Part shown: one piece after another, positions 21,696 to 32,099 of the stretch
Numbering within the stretch: the stretch's first letter is position 1
How the letters are laid out: each line of letters opens with the position of its first letter
Assembly (NCBI RefSeq): GCF_963082655.1
Contig: NC_081555.1
Coordinates: 20,560,643-20,624,642 of the forward strand
Reading direction: 5' to 3'
Origin: Stomoxys calcitrans
Taxonomy: Eukaryota; Arthropoda; Insecta; Diptera; Muscidae
Length of the DNA: 64,000 bases
Notes under the pieces: model-generated
Told to the model about the DNA's origin: nothing
Database searches by the model: none
Seen by the model: the letters and a program-made list of their open reading frames with translations, nothing else
Program-made: the position numbers and the translations under genes

Positions 21696-22327
21696 CATTG
21701 ACTTCTTGAGCCCCTGGAAACCTCAATTTTCATCTGATTACGCTGAAAATTTGCATGCGGTGTTCTGTTATGACTTCCCGCAACTGTGCCAAGTACGGTT
21801 AGAATCGGCCAATAAACTTATATAGCTCCCATATTAACCGATCTCCTGATTTGACTTCTTGAGCCTCTGAAAGCCTTAATTTTCATCTAAATTAGCTGAA
21901 TTTTTGCATGTGGTGTTCTGTTATGACTTACAACAACTGTGCCAAGTACGGTTTAAATCAGTTTACATCCTGATATAGCTCCCATATAAGCCGATCTCCC
22001 GCTTTCACTTCTTGAGCACCTGGAAGCCGCAATTTTTGTCCAATTTGGCACATAGTGTTCTGTTATGATTCCCAACAGCTGTGCCAAGTACGGTCCAAAT
22101 CGGTCAAGAACATGATATAGCTCCCATATTAACCGATCGCCCGATTTGACTTCTTGAGCCCTTACAAGCAGCGATTTTTATCCAAATTGTCTGAAATTTT
22201 ATGTTATGACTCTCTACAACTGTGCCAAGTACGGTCCAAATGGGTCTATAATCAGATATAGCTCCCATAGTTTAGCAGAATCCATGGTGGTGGGTTCCTC
22301 TGCCGAACATAGCACGCTTTTACTTGT
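21696..22327 (-). repeat. Class A 153-bp array with left module, inverted
   Basis: Four monomers with TTGACTTCTTGAGCCNCTGG and AACTGTGCCAAGTACGGT. The inverted left module at 22282-22327 is degraded: CCATGGTGGTGGGTTCCTCT, GCCGAACATAGCACGC, TTTTACTTGTT. Confidence 0.75.
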
Positions 22328-23790
22328 TTTTGTTTCACAGTGTCCTCGTTTAATAGATTATAGGTTCTGTTTACCATTATTTTTTTAATTTTTACAACTC
22401 TATTAAAGTTTTTTTCGTATAACAATTTTTAATTTGTATAATTTCAATGTTACCAAAACCATTTGCTTACCATTTCCTCATATTATGGCCATTTACATTT
22501 TTAACTTCCTACAACTAGCATTCGAACAAAACCTCGATGGGACCTTTAAATGCAAGCGCAACACGTGAGTGACTGTGGACTTTAACCAAATTGTCACACT
22601 CAGCAAAACCACATGCTATGGCCGACATTAAGCCATGGTGTACTTCCACCGTTATGATTATTTCATAAGAAATTCCAGTGTAGGGGAATGTGTGTGTGTG
22701 TGTCAGAGTTTGTATTCAATGTTAATGAAATAATCCTGGTTTGTGTGTGTGTGAGAGAGTTGAGGCTAAAACCAAATTATGCATGCATCAGACACACACA
22801 CACACATGTGTTTGTTATTACAAAAAAAAAACATAAAAAGAAATGTATGTGCATGGCTTTTTTTATTGTACGTTAAGCCGTTGAATTTTCTGGGAAAGCC
22901 TGGGTGTGTTTGTGTGTTTATATGGGAGCGTAAGGAAAAAAAAAGTTTGAAGATTTTCCACACCTTCCTTAGTAAAAGCCGAAATTGCTTTAGTTGCTTG
23001 CAATTAAAACTTAGATGATTGTTCGGCTCATAAAACCACAAAACTTGCACGCAACACTCATACCAAACACACACACCTTTTTATGGTTTTACTTCAATAT
23101 ATTACTACACACACTTATATATCACCATGAAAGAACTCGAACCACCTTAATATACATTGAAAAAAATATGTTTGTTCTCTGCCCCTGTATGTATGGACAA
23201 ACCAACCCACCATGGATGTGAGACCACAACACATAATTTTGTTTTCTGCAAGCCAAACATTTTTGAAAATAACCGTAATAATATTTGCGGCTATTTCTTT
23301 CGCTTGTTATCGTTCGTTATTCGTTTGCCGCTGCATTGAGTACTGAAGTTGAAGTTCAAGTATGTACATATTTCCTACAATCCCTTACATGTTGTTGTAG
23401 CTACAAACGTCTGCCCATACTTGTATCGTAAGGTATGTCTGTAGGTAAGAATGTATGAATTTAAATGTGTGCGTCTTTATTTACATGCATACTACCAACA
23501 ACAAGCGATTGTGTGAATTGTCGTCACATCGACTTCATCTCATGCATATGTAAATATGTGTGTGATTGTGATTTGATTGCTTGTTGCGATATTGCGAAGG
23601 GGATTTCTTGGTGAGGGAGAGACAGAGAGAGAGAGAAAGAGGGTATTAAGTTGCAATATGAGTTTATTTAATGGTAAATTCTAATGTAGCCGTCTATGCC
23701 AGACAATGTTACATTTAACCGCTTTCATAAGGGCAGAAAGTGAACATGAACATTAAGAGCATGTAGATGTATGAATGTATTTGGTTGCAC
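22328..23790. other. Unique AT-rich DNA with microsatellites
   Basis: No dispersed-repeat phrases. Contains GT runs at 22690-22703 and 22743-22753, CACACACACACACA at 22793-22806 and a GAGAGACAGAGAGAGAGAGA tract near 23616. Short frames here are low-complexity and no gene is supported. Confidence 0.45.
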
Positions 23791-23794
23791 TTTT

Positions 23795-24070
23795 TATACC
23801 CTCTACTATAGGAAGGTGGTTTACTAACTTCGAAATATTGGTACATACGAGGTAGCTGACACAAAGAATTACCAATGCAAAGGACCAAAATTTTTTTTGG
23901 AAAAAAATTTTTATTGATTCAAATGATAAAAATCTGTGAAAGGAATCTAAATTCCCTTTTTCTTTAAATATCAGTCAAAAAATTAATTACAAATCTGCCG
24001 GTATTTTGGACCATTATAACTTAGCCATTTCCGTAAAATGGCTTTCTTCAGCGCATCCATACTGGCACAT
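23795..24070 (-). repeat. Fragment of a hairpin-end module, then AT-rich DNA
   Basis: TTTTTATACCCTCTACTATA with GGAAGGTGGTTTACTAACTT resembles an inverted, decayed right terminus of the array elements. The remainder to 24070 is unrecognised. Confidence 0.35.
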
Positions 24071-25352
24071 TTTTATACCCACCACCGAAGGATGGGGGTA
24101 TATTCATTTTGTCATTCCGTTTGCAACACATCGAAATATCCATTTCCGACCCCATAAAATATATATATTCTTGGTCATTCTTTTTTTTGTCCATAAGCAG
24201 GTTAAGTTCGAAGATGGGATATATCGGACTATATCTTGATATAGCCCCCATATAAACCGATCCGCCGATTTACGGTCTTAGGTCCATAAAAGGCACATTT
24301 ATTATCCGATTTTGCTGAAATTTGCCACAGTGAGTTGTGTTAGGCCCTTCAACATTCTTCGTCAATTTGGCCCAGATCGGTCCAAATTTGGATATAGCTG
24401 CCATATAGACCGATCCTCCGATTTATGGTCTTAGGCCCATAAAAGCCACATTTATTATCCGATTTTGCTGAAATTTGGGACAGTGAGTTGCGTTGAGCCC
24501 TTCGACATCCTTCGTCAATTTGGCCCAGATCGGTCAAAATTTGGATGTAGCTGCCATATAGACCGATCCTCCGATTTATGGTCTTAGGCCCATAAAAGCC
24601 ACATTTATTATCCGATTTTGCTGAAATTTGAGACAGTGAGTTGCGTTGAGCCCTTCGACATCCTTCGTCAATTTGGTCCAGATCGGTCGAAATTTGGATA
24701 TAGCTGCCATATAGACCGATCCTCCGATTTATGGTCTTAGGCCCATAAAAGCCACATTTATTATCCGAATTTGCTGAAATTTGAGACAGTGAGTTGCGTT
24801 GAGCCCTTCGACATCCTTCGTCAATTTTGCTCAGATCGGTCCAAATTTGGATATAGCTGCCATATAGACCGATCCTCCGATTTATGGTCATAGGCCCATA
24901 AAAGCCACATTTATTATCCGATTTTGCTGAAATTTGGGACAGTGAGTTGCCTTAGGCCCTTCGACATCTTTCTTCTATTTGGCCCTGATCGGTTCAGATT
25001 TGGATATAGCTGCCATGTAGACCGATCTCTCGATTTAAGGTTTTGGGCCCATAAAAAGCGCATTTATTGTCCGATATCGCCGAAATTTGGGACAATGAGT
25101 TGTGTTGGGCCCTTCGATATTTGTCTTCAATTTGGCTCAGATCGGTCCAGATTTGGACATAGCTGCCATATAGACCGATCTCTCGGTTGCACAATGACTT
25201 GTACTTATAAGCATTTGGTGTAAATCGGATGATATCTGGGGCATAAGGTATGCATTTTTCACTGGATTTTGACGAAATGTGGTTCACATATATACCCGAG
25301 ATGGTGGGTATCCAAAGTTCGGCCCGGCCGAATTTAACGCCTTTTTACTTGT
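24071..25352 (-). mobile_element. Complete class B element: best-preserved 153-bp array
   Basis: The inverted right module at 24071 reads TTTTATACCCACCACCGAAG, TTTTGTCATTCCGTTTGC and CCCCATAAAATATATATATT; the ACAGACGG block is mostly lost. Monomers follow, with CGATCCTCCG at 24411, 24564, 24717 and 24870, exactly 153 bp each time and few differences between copies. The inverted left module has GATGGTGGGTATCCAAAG, the perfect palindrome TTCGGCCCGGCCGAA (25318-25332) and TTTTTACTTGTTAA. The 180-codon minus-strand frame inside repeats a 51-residue unit and is a by-product of the 153-bp period. Confidence 0.85.
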
Positions 25353-25359
25353 TAAGTTC

Positions 25360-25580
25360 TTAACTTGCTCCTTGGTTCTTGCCTTGCTCTACGCGACTAC
25401 CGAAAGTGGTCTAGGTGTAAATCCGTTCTTTTCAATACAAGTTATCTACAGTGGCAACTTTTTGCTTGGCAGGAGGGAATGTTCCATTTACAGAAAGCGC
25501 AAAATACCTGGACGTCATGCTGCACAGGAAACTGAATCTCAAATCCAAAATTTTGCAAGTTGTTGGGCTTTTTAAAGCGA
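25360..25580 (+). pseudogene. LOA-like LINE reverse-transcriptase fragment
   Basis: One frame reads NVPFTESAKYLDVMLHRKLN followed by LKSKILQ (about 25471-25560), the post-YADD segment of LOA-type reverse transcriptases. Stops and frameshifts surround it. The minus-strand LINE at 41.7-42.1 kb includes the preceding segment of the same type. Confidence 0.6.
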
Positions 25581-25678
25581 TTTGGATGGTTACACGGTAA
25601 GAACTAGAAGGCATCTTCTTTCTTCTGTTACTGTAGTATCACAATGAACGAAAACGTCTAACCTAACCTACTTTGCTC

Positions 25679-26060
25679 TCTAAAATGGCCCACATGGAAA
25701 AGACAATCGCATTGAAATTTGGCGAATTGGACAGCCACAAAACAAAGTGAGAAACATGATTTTTTTAGCCATTCTTGACTTATGTGTCGATGTAGAGTCT
25801 TGTTGGTACGTCCATGTTGTACAAGCGAAATTTTTGCATGCCCTCGATTCCAAGGCAGCTTCAAAAATGTCGCATTTACTATGACGCCAGGCGAAAAAAA
25901 AACGGATAGAGAGCAGCCATCGGAGGTCACAGTTGCCCATACCATCACCTGAGAGTCTAAACCCAATCAAACAGTCGAGAGTCAGCGTCAATTTGCTTAC
26001 ATACATTTCATATGGGAGCCATAAAACTGCTGACGCCAGCGTCAGAGGCAAGCGGCATGA
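25679..26060 (-). pseudogene. Tc1/mariner-superfamily transposase remnant
   Basis: On the minus strand one frame reads QVMVWATVTSDGCS and GVIVNATF, and another reads TWTYQQDSTSTHKSR, which contains the second catalytic Asp. A later SNSPNFNAIVFSMW stretch stands where SPDLNPLDFSLW is expected, so the third catalytic position is lost. Frames are broken. The family is distinct from both mariners elsewhere in the window. Confidence 0.6.
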
Positions 26061-26359
26061 AAATCCCATGACTCTTAGACTCTGTGGTGGAAAATTACTT
26101 CGTGTGGCCGTTCGTGGGCTCGAATTCTCGTTCGTACGCTCGATTAAGTAAACACAACATTATTTTTGAGTTAAACGAATTTCTCAATTGGGAAATTTTT
26201 CTCGTTAGAAAACACGATGTATGAAAATTCACCGGAAATTTATTGCCACTACAGCTACGATTTCGAGCCATAACTCGCCGAACCATTTCAGATGTTGTTT
26301 CATTTTTATATCGTCCACCTTAGGATGGGGGTATACTAATTTCGTCATTCCGTTTGTAA

Positions 26360-26643
26360 AATGCTAATTTTGCCCATGAACATTCCACTAAGGAACAGGA
26401 GCAAACTTCTCACATATCAATGAGTGCAGTCCGATTCAAGTTAAAGCACAATGATAAGGGGCCCCTTTTTATAGCCGAGTCCGAACGACGTGCCGCAGTA
26501 CGACACCTCTTTGGAGAGAAGTTTTACATGGCATAGTACCTCACAAATGTTGCCAGCATTAGAATATTTTCTGATGGTCTCGCCAGGATTCGAACCTAGG
26601 CGTTCAGCGTCATAGGCGGACCTCTGCGCCACGGTGGCCTCCC
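26360..26643 (-). mobile_element. tRNA-derived SINE with 14-bp target duplication
   Basis: On the minus strand the head reads GGCCACCGTGGCGCAGAGG and GGTTCGAATCC. TGGCGCAGAGG fits the Pol III A box (TRGYNNARNNG) and GGTTCGAATCC the B box. The body includes CTCCAAAGAGGTGTCGTACT and the tail AGTGGAATGTTCATGGGCAA. It is flanked by perfect 14-bp repeats CATTCCGTTTGTAA (26346-26359 and 26644-26657), the signature of LINE-mediated retroposition. The pre-insertion host is the right module of a class A element. Confidence 0.9.
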
Positions 26644-26731
26644 CATTCCGTTTGTAACACCTCGAAATATGCGTCTAAGACCCCATAAACTGTATATATT
26701 TTGGATCATCATGGCATTTTAAGTCGATCTA

Positions 26732-27338
26732 AAGGGTGATTTTTTTGAGGTTAGGATTTTCATGCATTAGTATTTGACAGATCACGTGGGATTTCAGACA
26801 TGGTGTCAAAGAGAAAGATGCTCAGTATGCTTTGACATTTCATCATGAATAGACTTACTAACGAGCAACGCTTGCAAATCATTGAATTTTATTACCAAAA
26901 TCAGTGTTCGGTTCGAAATGTGTTCAAATTTTGACAAATTTTGTTCAGCGATGAGGCTCATTTCTGGTTTAATGGCTACGTAAATAAGCAAAATTGCCGC
27001 ATTTGGAGTGAAGAGCAACCAGAAGCCGTTCAAGAACTGCCCATGCATCCCGAAAAATGCACTGTTTGGTGTGGTTTGTACGCTGGTGGGATCATTGGAC
27101 CGTATTTTTTCAAAGATGCTGTTGGACGCAACGTTACGGTGAATGAACACATTTCGAACCGAACACTGATTTTGGTAATAAAATTCAATGATTTGCAAGC
27201 GTTGCTCGTTAGTAAGTCTATTCATGATGAAATGTCAAAGCATACTGAGCATCTTTCTCTTTGACACCATGTCTGAAATCCCACGTGATCTGTCAAATAC
27301 TAATGCATAAAAATCCTAACCTCAAAAAAATCACCCTT
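26732..27338 (+). mobile_element. Mariner-like element with about 195-bp inverted ends
   Basis: A 607-bp element bounded by AAGGGTGATTTTTTTGAGG and its inverse, with TA on each side (26730-26731, 27339-27340). The inverted arms extend about 194 bp (26732-26925 against 27144-27338) and include the start of the transposase gene, so the N-terminal coding segment is present at both ends in opposite directions. The middle 218 bp is an internal transposase piece. It is non-autonomous. It lies in the inverted ACAGACGG module of a class A element. Confidence 0.88.
26926..27143 (+). pseudogene. Internal transposase fragment of the long-arm mariner
   Basis: Encodes FSDEAHFWFNGYVNKQNC...WSEEQPEAVQ...KCTVWCGLYAGGIIGPYF. 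The Asp in SDEAHF is the first catalytic residue of this mariner-like group. The second and third catalytic regions are absent. Related insect transposases are, as I recall, of the DD41D (rosa-like) type, which cannot be measured in this fragment. Confidence 0.75.
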
Positions 27339-28285
27339 TAGTCATGTCCGTCCATCTGTCTGTCGATAGCACGCTAAAACCAGCAACTTGAAATTTTGCA
27401 CGAACACTTTTTATTAATGTAGGTCGGTTCGAATTCTAAATGGGCCATATCGGTCCATGTTTTGATATACCTATCATATAAACCTATCTTGGACCTTGAC
27501 TTTTTGAGCCACTAGAGGTCGCAATTCTCATAAATTTTGGTTGAAATTTTGCATGAGGTGGTTTGTTATGATTTCTAAAAACTGTGCTAAGTATGGTGGA
27601 AATCGGTCCTTAACCTGATATAGCTGTCATATAAACCCATCTGGGGTCTTGACTTCTTGAGCTTCTAGAGGACGCAATTCTTATCCGATTTGGCTGAAAT
27701 TTAGCATGACGTGTTTTGTTTTGACCTCCAACAACTATGCTAAGTATGGATTAATTCAGCCCATAACCTGATATAGCCGCCATATAAACCGATCTCCCGA
27801 TTATACTTCTTGAGATTCTATAGGGCGCAATTCTTAACCGATTTGGTTGAAATTTTGCATATATCATTTTGGTATGACTTCCAACAACTGTGCTATGTAT
27901 GGTCTAAATCAGTCCATAACCCGATATAGCCGCCATATAAACCGATCTCCCGATTTTACTTTTTGAGCTTCTAGAGGGCGCACTTCTTAACCGATTTGGT
28001 TGAAATTTTACACATATCGTTTTGGTATGACTTCCAACAACTGTGTGAAGTATGGTCTAAATCGGTCCATATCCTGATTAAGCCGCCATATAAACCGACC
28101 TCCTTATTTGTCTTCTTGAGCCCCTAGAGGGCGCAATTGTTATCCAATGTGGTTAAAAATTTGCGTGAGGTGTTTTGTTATGACTTCCAACAACTGTACC
28201 AAGTATGGTCTAAATCAGTTCACAACTTGATGTAGCTGCCATAAAAACCGATCTCCCAATTTGACATTCTGAGCCCCTTGAGGTT

Positions 28286-29366
28286 GGGGGTTTAGACCGA
28301 ATATACTGCAGTTGTCAGGCCCACAATGCTATATAGTGTTGTGGTCTGGCGCTTCAAAAGTCCACCTACTGTTCAATACTCAACCCGATCCAAGGAATAG
28401 ATTTGATGCACTGAATTTAAGGCTACATCTAATGCCTCTGGACATTGTAACTAGATAAATTGCAGCGACCACTGCCGTGAGTCTAAGAGAATTTTCTCTT
28501 TGGTCATGTGGCGACTACGGCACTGTGTTATCCTTGATACAATGTCAGATGTTCCAGGCAGTGTGGATTACACCCTGCCTGAGCCGCTTTTTGATAAAAA
28601 AGTACTCTACCACTATTCCTGGTAGAACCGATTGGAACTACGGTATCCCTGGTAATAGAAGTTACGTGGACTTTTATACGGATGGTTCCAAACTAGACGA
28701 CCAGGTGGGCTTTGGGGTGTACTCTAAAGATCTAGAAATGGTCAAATCGAAAAGATTACCCGACCACTGCAGTGTGTATCAAGCGGAGATCCTTGCATAA
28801 GGAAAAAGCGAAATGGCTAAGATATAATGTCATAAGGACGATTGGCATAAATATTTTCTCAAACAGCCATGCAGCCATTAAATCCCTGAAGAACCTATAT
28901 CTGAACACAAAAATCACCCTCGGCTGTCTCAGATCTCTTAACGAGATGGCTGAACGGTTCAAAATTCAATTGTTTTGGGTATCGGGCCATCCCAGGGATT
29001 TTTAAGACGGACAAGCATGCGAGACTATGAACAACCTTACACATTCCAGGGAAACTGGAATCTATGGGTATGCCTCTAGGGACATGTAAGCTAAGTTTAA
29101 AGGATCTGGCCCCAAGGGTAACGAACAATAGATGGTCCCAAAGGGGGCTGCGAGCATTCCAAAACTATGTGGCCTTGAGACTAGACTTGAAGGGGTCTGC
29201 CGCTTTGCTACCATTGGCTAGAACAGACGTCTCAGTCATGGCGTCCGTGATGACAGCTCACTGTCTAATCGGAAAACATGCTGACAGACTGAAGTTTGCC
29301 AGCAACGACTTTTGCAGAAGCTGTGAGGACATCGAAGAAGAAGAGACTATAGAACACCTGAACAAG
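28286..29366 (+). pseudogene. LOA-like LINE: RNase H and C-terminal part
   Basis: One frame reads YVDFYTDGSKLDDQVGFGVY and CSVYQAEILA (about 28660-28797), the opening of a LINE RNase H domain with the catalytic Asp and Glu. The next frame continues KWLRYNVIRTIGINIFSNSH and AAIKSLKNLY, then WVSGHP. A third frame (29064 on) reads LMTAHCLIGKHADRL-like and FCRSCEDIEEEETIEHL, the zinc-knuckle-like C-terminus. At least two frameshifts separate these, so the copy is dead. It is truncated at 29366, where a SINE fragment begins. Confidence 0.8.
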
Positions 29367-29455
29367 TGGTTTAGAATCCTAGCGAGAACATCAGAAAAAA
29401 TGTTCAGCTGTGGTTTTCCCCTCCTAACGTTTGTGAGGTACTATGCCATGTAAAA
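29367..29455 (+). repeat. SINE fragment
   Basis: GAATCCTAGCGAGAACATCA then GGTTTTCCCCTCCTAACG and TGTGAGGTACTATGCCATGT match the middle of the SINE at 26360-26643. Head and tail are missing. Confidence 0.7.
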
Positions 29456-29464
29456 ACTTTTTTT

Positions 29465-30560
29465 TTTTGAAAAACTTTACTATAGCTCTTAAAAAATCGC
29501 CCTTTAGAAGCTATATTAATGGTCATTGCGCAAAATGATCTTTAATAAAGCGGTTGCGCACTTTGGGGACTTAAAAAGTCATATCGCCAGATCAGTTTAT
29601 GGCTAAGCTTACAGCCTTTAAACATGTCCCCAAAATGCCCTGTAAAAACTTTTTTTTTTTTTTAAACTTTCCTATAGCTCTTAAAAAATCACCCTTTAGA
29701 AGCTATATTAATGGTTATTGTGCAAAATGACCTTTAATATAGCGTTTACGCCCTTTAGGGACTTAAAAAGTCATATCGGCAGATCAGTTTAGGCTAAGCT
29801 TAAAGCCTTTAAACATGTCCCCAAAATCGTTCAAATTGAATGATGTCCCCAAACTCAACAGATTATGAGAATATAAGTAATCGTTTAAAATAAATTCTGA
29901 GCCATCAAACCGGAACAAAATTGTAAGTATTTTCCCCTTCTTATTTAGATAAAAAATATTTTCATCAAAATATTTCAAAATTATCAAAATCTGTTAAGGG
30001 TATTTTTAACCTATCTTAACATGTAGGTCCCCAAAATGTGAAACTAATACATGTCCCCAAACTTTCCTATAGCTCTTAAAAAATCACCCTTTAGAAGCTA
30101 TATTAATTGTCATTGTGCAAAATTACCTTTAATATAGCGGTTGCGCCCTTTAGGGACTTAAAAAGTCATTTTGGCAGAACAGTTTATGGCTAAGCTCACA
30201 GCCTTTAAACATGTCCCCAAAATCGTTCAAATTGAATGATGTCCCCAAACTCTACAGATTGTGAGAATATAAGTAATCGTTTAAAATAAATTCTAAGCCG
30301 TCAAACCCGAACAAAATTGTAAGTATTTTCCCCATCTTATTTAGAAAAAAAATATTCTCATCAAAATATTTCAAAATTATCAAAATCTGTTGTTAAGGGT
30401 ATTTTAAACCTATCTTAACATGTAGGTCCCCAAAATGTAAAACTAATGCATGTCCCCAAACTTTCCTATAGCTCTTAAAAGTTAAGGGTATTTTAAACCT
30501 ATCTTAAAATGTAGGTCCCCAAAATGTGAAACTAATACATGTCCCCAAACTTAATAAGAC
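29465..30560. repeat. 395-399-bp tandem repeats
   Basis: The phrase CCTATAGCTCTTAAAA occurs at 29671, 30066 and 30465 (spacing 395 and 399 bp), with a related start at 29481. Each unit contains CACCCTTTAGAAGCTATATT, GGGACTTAAAAAGTCAT, AACATGTCCCCAAAAT and CTATCTTAACATGTAGGTCC. The first and last units are partial. No coding or terminal structure was seen. Confidence 0.85.
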
Positions 30561-31797
30561 TATGTTTTCAAAGTTTCTGAAAACCTATCAGTTTTAAAAT
30601 AAATTTAAAAGTATTTCTTTCCTAAAAGTAATAAAAAATCCCACAAGTCTTATTATTGGCCACTGATAAGACATATATGAACTATTTACCAGCTAATTTC
30701 TTTCAGTGTAGACCACCAATTGGTACTAGGACCAAGTTTATTATTAAATTTTATGCGAATTCTGTGTAATAACAATTAGTTTAGTTTTTTGTTTGCAACT
30801 CCTCATTTAACGTAAACTTTCTGTGGTAAGTGTATAACATATGCAATAATGCATACAGGAATACGAGTATGAAGATATAAACATACATATGTATATATAG
30901 AAATATGGTTCATAATTTTGTTTTTGTTTTTGCTTATATTTACTTTGCTCTCAATGCCAATTGTCTATCGCTGGGACAGACAAATCTGTTTCCACTGCTG
31001 CCGCCGACACCATTGTTAAGGCTTCGAAAATCCATGGCCAAATGCAGTAGCCAGAAGTCAACAAAGGCAAAATTTACTCCAAACAAACACTCACTGACAC
31101 TTACACACTCAAACTTACGAACATACACAAACACCGTAAAATTATCAGTCAAAGATAATTTAGAGTTTAATAAGAATTTATTGGTGTAATAATTCTATTA
31201 TGATTTGTGGCGAGCACAAAAAAAATATCAAATTCAATTTATACGAAATATATTTCACATGAAACTTGACTATAGATTAACATATTTTTAGGTTTAATAT
31301 TACAACTGTGGTAATTTAAAGCCTATTTTTAGGCTTAACAACTTGATAGGCTATAATGCTTTGGTTTTGGAGCATATAAACAAACTACACTTTTTTCCAA
31401 AACTGATATTAAATATATTTCACTGCTTTCAGAAGCTTAAACTCTGGGAGATAAAAAAAATTGGCTTAGCGTTGTTGTTTTTTTTTTCGATTTTTTAATG
31501 CCGCGTATCTACATGGCATGTTACGCCCTGTTTAATGGTTGATTTCAGACTGAAAATCACAAAATTCTGCCTGTTGCTGCTTGGTAGTTACAGCCGTCTG
31601 TCTGCACACAAAAAAAATCCGTTTTCTCCACAACAATGCCCCCTCCTTACTCACACCCCCCCAAATGATGATAACAGTAACAAAAACAGTGTTGCCAACA
31701 CACACAAACGAAACATGGAAAAAAAGAAGTTTCAAAAGAAGTTTTAAAAATGTCAAAGAAAGGTCAAAACTAAAATAAAATTCGGAAGACTACTCAG
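30561..31797. other. Unique AT-rich DNA, no gene supported
   Basis: Contains ATACATATGTATATATAG near 30885, and frames of 70-94 codons on both strands without recognisable domains. A poly(T) stretch lies at 31476-31490. Confidence 0.4.
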
Positions 31798-31900
31798 AGG
31801 AGGCCACCGTGGCGTAGAGGTTAGCATGACAGAACATCTGGGTTCAAATCCTGGCGGGAACATCAGAAAACAATTTTCAGCGGTGGTTATGCCCTAGCAA
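31798..31900 (+). repeat. SINE head fragment
   Basis: AGGCCACCGTGGCGTAGAGG (A box TGGCGTAGAGG) and GGGTTCAAATCCTGGCGGGA (B-box-like) followed by CAATTTTCAGCGGTGGTTAT. The body breaks off at about 31900, where TATCGATGGCACTATCGATA repeats begin. Confidence 0.75.
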
Positions 31901-32099
31901 ACTATCGATGGCACTATCGATACCATCTTTTGATATTGATGGATATTCAGCCGATGGATACTATCGCATTTTTTTTTTTTAACTAAACAAAAATAAGCAA
32001 TCCGACACTGAATGTATTCTTTAAGATACATTGCAACGTTTAGTACAATGATTTCTCTCATGACTTTCAATTGACTTTATTAACCTTGTTTTTTTTTTG

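Larger units (their letters stand above)
26303..28285 (-). mobile_element. Class A element hosting a nested SINE and a nested mariner
   Basis: The inverted right module begins TTTTTATATCGTCCACCTTA and is split twice: by a SINE (26360-26643) and by a mariner-like element (26732-27338). Read across the insertions, the module is continuous (CGTCATTCCGTTTGTAACA... then GTCGATCTAGTCATGTCC). The array follows from 27390 with CTTGACTTCTTGAGCTTCTA and GAGGGCGCAATTCTTA monomers. It ends near 28285 against LINE sequence, without a left module. Confidence 0.82.

Noticed and set aside
24349..24891. 180-codon minus-strand frame with repeated 51-residue units
   Set aside because: It tracks the 153-bp (51-codon) monomer of a noncoding array. 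Frames stay open because the period is a multiple of three and copies are nearly identical.
30905..31189. 94-codon plus-strand frame with signal-like start
   Set aside because: No conserved motif, AT-rich setting, no splice or polyadenylation context strong enough to support a gene.
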